DNA of 10,260 bases, from contig JANJWE010000190.1 of NCBI GenBank assembly GCA_024709705.1, forward strand, positions 1-10,260, given 5' to 3'. The notes under the pieces were generated by a model that saw nothing but the letters and a program-made list of their open reading frames with translations, ran no database searches and was not told the DNA's origin. Below are positions 5,924 through 10,260 of the stretch, piece by piece (within the stretch, counting starts at the first letter, position 1; every line of letters starts with the position of its first letter). The DNA is from Flavobacterium sp. (GTDB lineage Bacteria; Bacteroidota; Bacteroidia; Flavobacteriales; Flavobacteriaceae). A program made the position numbers and the translations under genes.

Positions 5924-7051
5924 TTATTTAAATAAGCCTTTGGCTTTCATTTCAGCTATAGATTGAGAATAACGATCCTCCATGACCTCCTGAGAAAGAA
6001 CCCATTCGGTAAAGTGACGAACACCGGTAGCAAAATCAAAACGAGGCTCAAATCCCAAAACCTTCTTTATTTTAGTCAAGTCGGCATAGTTATGGCGAAT
6101 ATCTCCCAAACGGAAATTACCCGTTACTTGTATAGAAATAGACGACTCATAATAGGCTTTTAAAGTTTCGGCTACCTCCAAAACAGTTGTGGCTACACCC
6201 GAACCTACATTAAAAACACCATAGGCGGCCGCATCACTCTCTATCCCCAAAACAGTAGCCTGAACCACATCATCAATGTACACAAAATCACGACTCTCCA
6301 GTCCGTCTTCAAAAATAGAAATCGAATGACCGTTGCGAATTTGAGTCGAAAATATAGACAAAATACCGGTATACGGATTCTTTAAAGATTGCCCGGGGCC
6401 ATATACATTTTGATAGCGAAACGCTACCGCAGGTATAGACAGAGATTTACAGATGTTCAATACCATTTGCTCCTGATTTTGCTTGGTAATACCATACAAA
6501 GAAGAAGGATGTATTTTCGATTCTTCATCTGTAGCTTGTAAAGTCAATGCCCCTCCGGAAAACGGACACTTGGGTTCAAAATCACCACGCAACATATCGG
6601 CTTCAGCCCGCTCCGTAGGATAAACAAAACCATGCGATTCCGAAAAATACTTCCCTTCACCATAAATAGCCCGTGAAGAAGCAATCACTACTTTTTCTAC
6701 GGTATGCGGCTGATTAACCAAATAATCCAGAAAAATTGCCGTTCCGTTGATGTTTACATCTACATACTTCTGAACCTCATACATCGATTGACCCGTTCCG
6801 GTTTCTGCAGCCAAATGCACGACAATGTTTTGCCCCTCTAAAGCGGTATACCAATCGGCGGCATGACGAACATCGCCCTTAATAAATCGAACTTTATCGC
6901 GTATCGAAGCATACAAAGTAGAATCTGTGCCGTGAATTTGTTCCGATAAATTATCCAATACCGTAACGGTATAACCTTGAGAAACCAATTGAAGAGCCAA
7001 ATTCGACCCAATAAAACCGGCACCTCCGGTAATAAGTACATTTTTTTTCAT
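5924..7051 (-). CDS. NAD-dependent sugar-nucleotide epimerase, dTDP-L-rhamnose 4-epimerase-like
   Basis: A 375-residue extended short-chain dehydrogenase/reductase predicted to epimerise a nucleotide sugar in the cytoplasm. The NAD-binding loop GGAGFIG is at 9-15, the acidic end of the second strand at VLDNL (31-35), HLAAETGTGQSMYE at 79-92, the catalytic Ser in IASS (123-126), and the YxxxK dyad as YGITK (Tyr186, Lys190). The segments EQIHG (37-41), GQSMYE, QSLKNPYTGILSIF (221-234), EDGLESRDFVYIDDV (248-262) and GDIRHNYAD (316-324) closely match, from memory, dTDP-L-rhamnose 4-epimerases of the Tll/WbiB kind, which make dTDP-6-deoxy-L-talose. Other NDP-sugar epimerases remain possible, and no rml genes are in the window to confirm substrate supply. 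The frame extends 35 codons further upstream, but these lie over the preceding gene; the ATG at 7051, directly before the Rossmann strand, is the right start. It lies 7 bp after the upstream stop. Confidence 0.93.
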   Translation of the reverse strand: MKKNVLITGGAGFIGSNLALQLVSQGYTVTVLDNLSEQIHGTDSTLYASIRDKVRFIKGDVRHAADWYTALEGQNIVVHLAAETGTGQSMYEVQKYVDVNINGTAIFLDYLVNQPHTVEKVVIASSRAIYGEGKYFSESHGFVYPTERAEADMLRGDFEPKCPFSGGALTLQATDEESKIHPSSLYGITKQNQEQMVLNICKSLSIPAVAFRYQNVYGPGQSLKNPYTGILSIFSTQIRNGHSISIFEDGLESRDFVYIDDVVQATVLGIESDAAAYGVFNVGSGVATTVLEVAETLKAYYESSISIQVTGNFRLGDIRHNYADLTKIKKVLGFEPRFDFATGVRHFTEWVLSQEVMEDRYSQSIAEMKAKGLFK

Positions 7052-7058
7052 AAAACAA

Positions 7059-8255
7059 CTAGTTGAAAAGAGAATGAAAAGCTTTTTGATAACTGGCAAC
7101 ACTTTGCTCCAGCGTAAAATACTGCAATCCCGTAGCCCGCAAAGCCGCGGCATCAACCGAATCTAAAGTGGCTAACCAAGCCAAAACCCCGTCATAATCA
7201 GGTGGAACTAAAGCAGCATCCCACAGATAACAATGAGGCGTTTCCTGCAGTAAGGCTTCTGTATCCCCTATCCCTCGCGAAGCAATTGTGGGCAAACCCA
7301 TCAACAAATATTCCCCCAATTTTATAGGGGCTACACCTCGCATACTCGGCTTGGGCTCCCGCAAGGCAAAAGCCACTTGTGCCAGAGAAAGATAAGCCGG
7401 AACCTCAGCAAAAGGAACACTGCGAATAAGCGTATGCGAAGCCTGAGACGCAGGGGTATGACGGATAGCAAATTCCGTATTTCCGGTTAAAATTAAAAAA
7501 TAAGCATTCGGTTGCGTTTCCCGATATCGGGCAAAAATAGTCTGCATGGCTTCCCAACCGTACTGAGGCCCCAACGAACCGCAATACACAAAAACAAAAG
7601 CATCGGCGGGTATCCCCAAGGCCTTTCGCAAGGACAAAGCCTGCTCCGGTTGCCGACTAAAAAAATGGGCATCCCTACCGTTGTAAACCACATGAAACTT
7701 GGAACGATAGGCCTCGCCAAGGGTTTGCAAATGAACAGCTATCGCCGCTTGCGAACGGGTAATCACAACATCTGCCCCCAACAACATCCGCCGCTCCTCG
7801 GCCTTAAACCAACGATACGTGCGACTCTGAGGCGACAAGCCCGAAAAATCAACCCGCTCTTCTATAGGCAAGCCATCTGCATCAAACAGAACCTGAAATC
7901 CGGTTCGAGGCAGTCGATTGACTAGAATAGCCGGAAACGTACTACGGGGCATCACCACATCAATCTGATGGGTGGCTATATACTGCTTCAAAAAACGATA
8001 CCCGCGATACAAAGTCAACAACGAACCTAAGGCCGGATGCGGCTTTCGCGATATCGGAAAAGAAGTATAGGCAATCCCAAGAGCATCGGCATGAGCTCGG
8101 GTTTCGGCCACGCGATCCGCATCGCCCCAAGTAAATTGCAATACGTGAAAACTTAAACCGCTTTCAGTCTGCAACCGAGCATAAATAGGCATAAACAAAC
8201 CTTCCATATAGCGGGTTTGAGGACCATCCCAAGTAACAAATAATAGCTTTTTCAT
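7059..8255 (-). CDS. GT4-like glycosyltransferase
   Basis: A 398-residue GT-B fold glycosyltransferase beginning MKKLLFVTWDGPQTRYMEGL, the first strand and acceptor-side loop. FDADGLPIEERVDF (124-137) follows a likely interdomain strand, and VVYNGRD (189-195) precedes the donor domain. The donor domain has FVYCGSLGPQYG (222-233), YFLILTGN (252-259) and the sugar-nucleotide loop PIKLGEYLLMGLPTIAS (310-326) with Lys312 and Glu315. The 10-residue stretch GIPADAFVFV (214-223) is identical to residues 201-210 of the glycosyltransferase at 1280-2431. Length is normal for GT4. The ATG at 8255 is 58 bp after the methyltransferase stop, and the TAG is 7 bp before the epimerase start. Predicted to be cytoplasmic or peripherally membrane-bound, adding one sugar of the repeat unit; donor and acceptor are unknown. 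Confidence 0.9.
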   Translation of the reverse strand: MKKLLFVTWDGPQTRYMEGLFMPIYARLQTESGLSFHVLQFTWGDADRVAETRAHADALGIAYTSFPISRKPHPALGSLLTLYRGYRFLKQYIATHQIDVVMPRSTFPAILVNRLPRTGFQVLFDADGLPIEERVDFSGLSPQSRTYRWFKAEERRMLLGADVVITRSQAAIAVHLQTLGEAYRSKFHVVYNGRDAHFFSRQPEQALSLRKALGIPADAFVFVYCGSLGPQYGWEAMQTIFARYRETQPNAYFLILTGNTEFAIRHTPASQASHTLIRSVPFAEVPAYLSLAQVAFALREPKPSMRGVAPIKLGEYLLMGLPTIASRGIGDTEALLQETPHCYLWDAALVPPDYDGVLAWLATLDSVDAAALRATGLQYFTLEQSVASYQKAFHSLFN

Positions 8256-8313
8256 GTAAAGTAACGCAAAGGCAATAGGTAGATTTTAAAATAAGGGACG
8301 AATGGAAAAACGT

Positions 8314-9000
8314 TTAAATAACATAATTAAAATGGGAGCCTTTTACAAAAGTTGTAAAAGTAGCATCCAAGCGTTTGGGCTTCAATTGAAAGGTGTCTTG
8401 TATTTTTTGAACCAATAGCTGCTCGCCGGGACGATCGGTATTATCTACAAACAAAGCAAATCGTTCTCCCAATATACCCGACAAATGCTTGATATTAGAC
8501 GAACGACTCATCACGTTTTCAGGTTGCCAGGCACTAGGTCCGTCTATAAGCACCAAATCAAACAAAGCATTCCCCAATTGGGCTTTCAAAGCCACAGGAT
8601 CAAATTCATAGGATTGCGAAATATCAGGACTTTTCTGAGTAGGCAAAGCAATAAAAGTCACATAAGACTCCAACCCTTCTTTAGCCAAAATACCTTGAAT
8701 AATACCCTGCCACTCGGAACTCTCATCCACTGTGGTAATATGACCCTCCAAACCATTCATCCGGAACAAACGAGCCAAAATAATAGTAGATATACCGGAA
8801 CCAAATTCCAAGACCTGACGGCGGGAATTCACCACAACATCATTACACATACAAGCCAAAAACTTCATCTTCAAAGACGAAGTAGTAAAAGGCAAATACG
8901 TGCCTTGATGAAACAATTCATGCAAAAGAAAAGCAGGGATTTCTTCGTTTTTATGGATAAAAATCCGACGGACTATTTTTTCAACTTTTTCTTTAAGCAT
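8314..9000 (-). CDS. Class I SAM-dependent methyltransferase
   Basis: A 228-residue protein with the Rossmann-like methyltransferase order: motif I VLEFGSGIST (63-72), the acidic end of strand 2 in TTVDESSEW (89-97), motif IV FDLVLIDGPSAW (147-158) and a later strand FALFVDN (181-187). The N-terminal 45 residues are a helical cap. The motif I wording (EFGSG-x-ST) is seen in small-molecule or sugar methyltransferases near polysaccharide genes; methylation of a glycan residue is an inference from context. The ATG at 9000 is preferred: two upstream codons (TTG GTT) could extend the frame, but TTG is a weaker start and no ribosome-binding site favours it. Unlike its neighbours it is separated by 74 bp from the gene before it and 58 bp from the gene after it. 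Confidence 0.85.
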   Translation of the reverse strand: MLKEKVEKIVRRIFIHKNEEIPAFLLHELFHQGTYLPFTTSSLKMKFLACMCNDVVVNSRRQVLEFGSGISTIILARLFRMNGLEGHITTVDESSEWQGIIQGILAKEGLESYVTFIALPTQKSPDISQSYEFDPVALKAQLGNALFDLVLIDGPSAWQPENVMSRSSNIKHLSGILGERFALFVDNTDRPGEQLLVQKIQDTFQLKPKRLDATFTTFVKGSHFNYVI

Positions 9001-9074
9001 AACCAAATGGAATTAGAAATTAGTGGAAGTAAACATACTAAAAAAAATGTTAAAACAAAGGAAATAATAACAGT

Positions 9075-10226
9075 TTACCTCTCTTTTATGGGTTTTGTAA
9101 GAGAAGCCAACAAGCCTTCATACAAGGTTACCACATCCCGAACATACCGCTCTTCGGTAAAATGAGCCAAAGCACGTTCTTTTCCGGCAGCCCCCATCCG
9201 ATTTCGCAAAGCCGAATCAACCACTAAAGCCTTTAAGGCTTCGGCCAATTCGGATACCGACTGTGGAGGTACCAAAAATCCGGTTTCGTTTTCGGCTACT
9301 ATAGAAACCATACCCCCAACGCGTGTTGCTACTACAGGCAATTCACACAACATAGCCTCGGCCAAAACCAAACCAAAAGCTTCATAGGCAGAAGCCAATG
9401 AAAACACATCAAACGCGTGATAATACAACGCAATATCGTCTTGATAACCGGCAAAGAAAACCGAATCTGAAACGCCCAAATCAGCCGCAAGTTCGGTATA
9501 AACCGCTCGTTGTGGGCCATCGCCCACCAAAAGCAAAGCAACCGGTAAGGATTGAGCTCGCAGCAGAGCCACAGCCCGAATCAAATCGGAAAAACGTTTG
9601 TGACTGTCCAACAACATCCGTCCGGTAGAACCAATAACTACAGTTTCGGGAGCAATCCCCAAAGAGGCCCGAACAGCCCACCGCTCAGCCTCCGATACGG
9701 GTCGCGGTACCGCAACGCCGTTCATGAGCAAATGTACTTTACGGGACGGAAGACCCAACTGCTCCTGCAAATAGGCTACAGCGGCCGGAGATACGCCCAC
9801 TACTGCATCAGACACACGGGCAAACCACCGCATCAACGCATGCCCTTTCCAACTCCGATTCTGGGGGTCTGAAGTCTCCTCGATAATAACGATAGGTACC
9901 CGTTTGATAAAACCGTTAACAGCCGCCATCGTAACCCCCTCAAATACCGCCCCATGAACAATATGCGGTTGAAAATCGGCTATGATTCGCTGTACTTTGC
10001 GGTGCTGTTTCCAATCCAAAGGATGACGTAAAGTGCCTATTTCCAATACCTCAACACCACAAGCCCGAATCGAATCAGCCATCGGACCGTGCGTTTGCGT
10101 ACAGACAATCTTCAATTCAAATCGTTCCGAATCCAAATATTTAGCCAAAGACAACCGACGGCGTTCAACACCACCGGAACCTATGGTTTCCTGTATGTGT
10201 AAAACTCTAATGCGTGGGGTGTTCAT
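9075..10226 (-). CDS. GT4-family glycosyltransferase
   Basis: A 383-residue retaining GT-B fold glycosyltransferase with clear GT4 marks. The N-terminus has GSGGVERRRLSLAKYL (16-31), the glycine-rich acceptor-side loop. The interdomain region has VGVSPAA (143-149) and LLMNGV (166-171). The donor domain carries GSTGRM (199-204), DSHKRFSDLIRA (207-218), LLLVGDGPQR (231-240), VFFAGYQDD (256-264) and a complete EX7E motif in YEAFGLVLAEAM (281-292; Glu282 and Glu290). A glycine-rich loop, TRVGGM (301-306), follows. The ATG at 10226 lies inside the last codons of the upstream frame, a 20-bp overlap, consistent with translational coupling. Sugar specificity cannot be predicted. Confidence 0.95.
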   Translation of the reverse strand: MNTPRIRVLHIQETIGSGGVERRRLSLAKYLDSERFELKIVCTQTHGPMADSIRACGVEVLEIGTLRHPLDWKQHRKVQRIIADFQPHIVHGAVFEGVTMAAVNGFIKRVPIVIIEETSDPQNRSWKGHALMRWFARVSDAVVGVSPAAVAYLQEQLGLPSRKVHLLMNGVAVPRPVSEAERWAVRASLGIAPETVVIGSTGRMLLDSHKRFSDLIRAVALLRAQSLPVALLLVGDGPQRAVYTELAADLGVSDSVFFAGYQDDIALYYHAFDVFSLASAYEAFGLVLAEAMLCELPVVATRVGGMVSIVAENETGFLVPPQSVSELAEALKALVVDSALRNRMGAAGKERALAHFTEERYVRDVVTLYEGLLASLTKPIKER

Positions 10227-10260
10227 ACAAATGTTCTAAAGTGTGTTGATACATTTCGGG
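10207..10260 (-). CDS. C-terminal end of an upstream gene, possibly another glycosyltransferase
   Basis: One minus-strand frame is open from the window edge at 10260 to a TAG at 10209-10207, encoding PEMYQHTLEHLYEHPTH. The amphipathic MYQHTLEHLYE resembles the final helix of GT4 glycosyltransferases, which commonly end with a Y-x-x-L/LY-type helix. It overlaps the next gene's start by 20 bp. A second frame ends in TGA at 10225-10223, making an ATGA junction like that at 2431, but its peptide (RNVSTHFRTFV) looks less like a natural C-terminus. The frame choice is therefore tentative, and the gene's identity cannot be settled from 17 residues. Confidence 0.45.
   Translation of the reverse strand, partial: PEMYQHTLEHLYEHPTH

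Noticed and set aside
4988..5935. Plus-strand open frame of 315 codons
   Set aside because: It lies antisense over a convincing glycosyltransferase and the end of the epimerase. Its translation is rich in Ser, Gln, Arg and His with no domain, signal or membrane pattern, so it is a mirror of coding bias on the other strand.
7052..7156. N-terminal extension of the epimerase (35 codons)
   Set aside because: It overlaps the 3' end of the upstream glycosyltransferase, and SDR proteins of this type begin directly with the Rossmann strand MKKNVLITGG.
8256..8313. Promoter in the spacer before the glycosyltransferase at 8255
   Set aside because: A TTTG is present near the start but not within a TAnnTTTG context, and no matching upstream element was found.
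9001..9006. TTG start adding two residues to the methyltransferase
   Set aside because: The ATG at 9000 is the stronger start codon and there is no ribosome-binding site favouring the TTG.
8485..9165. Plus-strand open frame of 226 codons
   Set aside because: It is antisense to the methyltransferase with its intact motifs I and IV. The plus-strand translation has no recognisable motif and runs across an intergenic spacer.

Overview
The window looks like part of a surface-polysaccharide (O-antigen, capsule or exopolysaccharide) biosynthesis locus from a member of the Bacteroidota, possibly a flavobacterium-like lineage. This placement rests on three things: Shine-Dalgarno sequences are nearly absent before the starts, the intergenic DNA is A/T-rich, and two membrane proteins have a look I associate with Bacteroidota polysaccharide clusters. 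I cannot name a genus. Every credible gene is on the minus strand, so transcription runs from high to low coordinates.

Right and centre (10260 down to 1280): this is one apparent operon. It starts with the last 17 codons of an upstream gene cut by the window edge. Then come a GT4 glycosyltransferase (9075-10226), a class I SAM methyltransferase (8314-9000), a second GT4 enzyme (7059-8255), an NAD-dependent sugar-nucleotide epimerase resembling dTDP-L-rhamnose 4-epimerases (5924-7051), a third GT4 enzyme (4676-5917), two adjacent homologous polytopic membrane proteins (3523-4671 and 2428-3519), and a fourth GT4 enzyme of CapM/PglA type (1280-2431). From 8255 leftward the genes are 3-7 bp apart or overlap by an ATGA, which indicates translational coupling. 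The methyltransferase is set off by spacers of 74 bp upstream and 58 bp downstream. A working model is that the four GTs build an oligosaccharide repeat unit, the epimerase supplies a 6-deoxy sugar, the methyltransferase may methylate a sugar, and the two membrane proteins are candidates for a Wzy-like polymerase and/or a GT-C transferase. No initiating phosphoglycosyl transferase, Wzx flippase, chain-length regulator or export protein is visible, so the locus must continue beyond the right edge or depend on genes elsewhere.

Junction (995-1279): a gene-free stretch. It holds a tandem 7-bp repeat array that begins inside the stop codon of the last GT, three inverted repeats, a C-rich patch and A-rich micro-repeats.

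Left (1-994): a distinctly more A/T-rich stretch (about 27% G+C in one line I counted, against about 48% in a line from a GT gene). It carries two small membrane proteins of unknown function and the first 21 codons of a secreted or lipid-exported protein that runs off the left edge. The composition break makes this look like a different module, possibly acquired separately.
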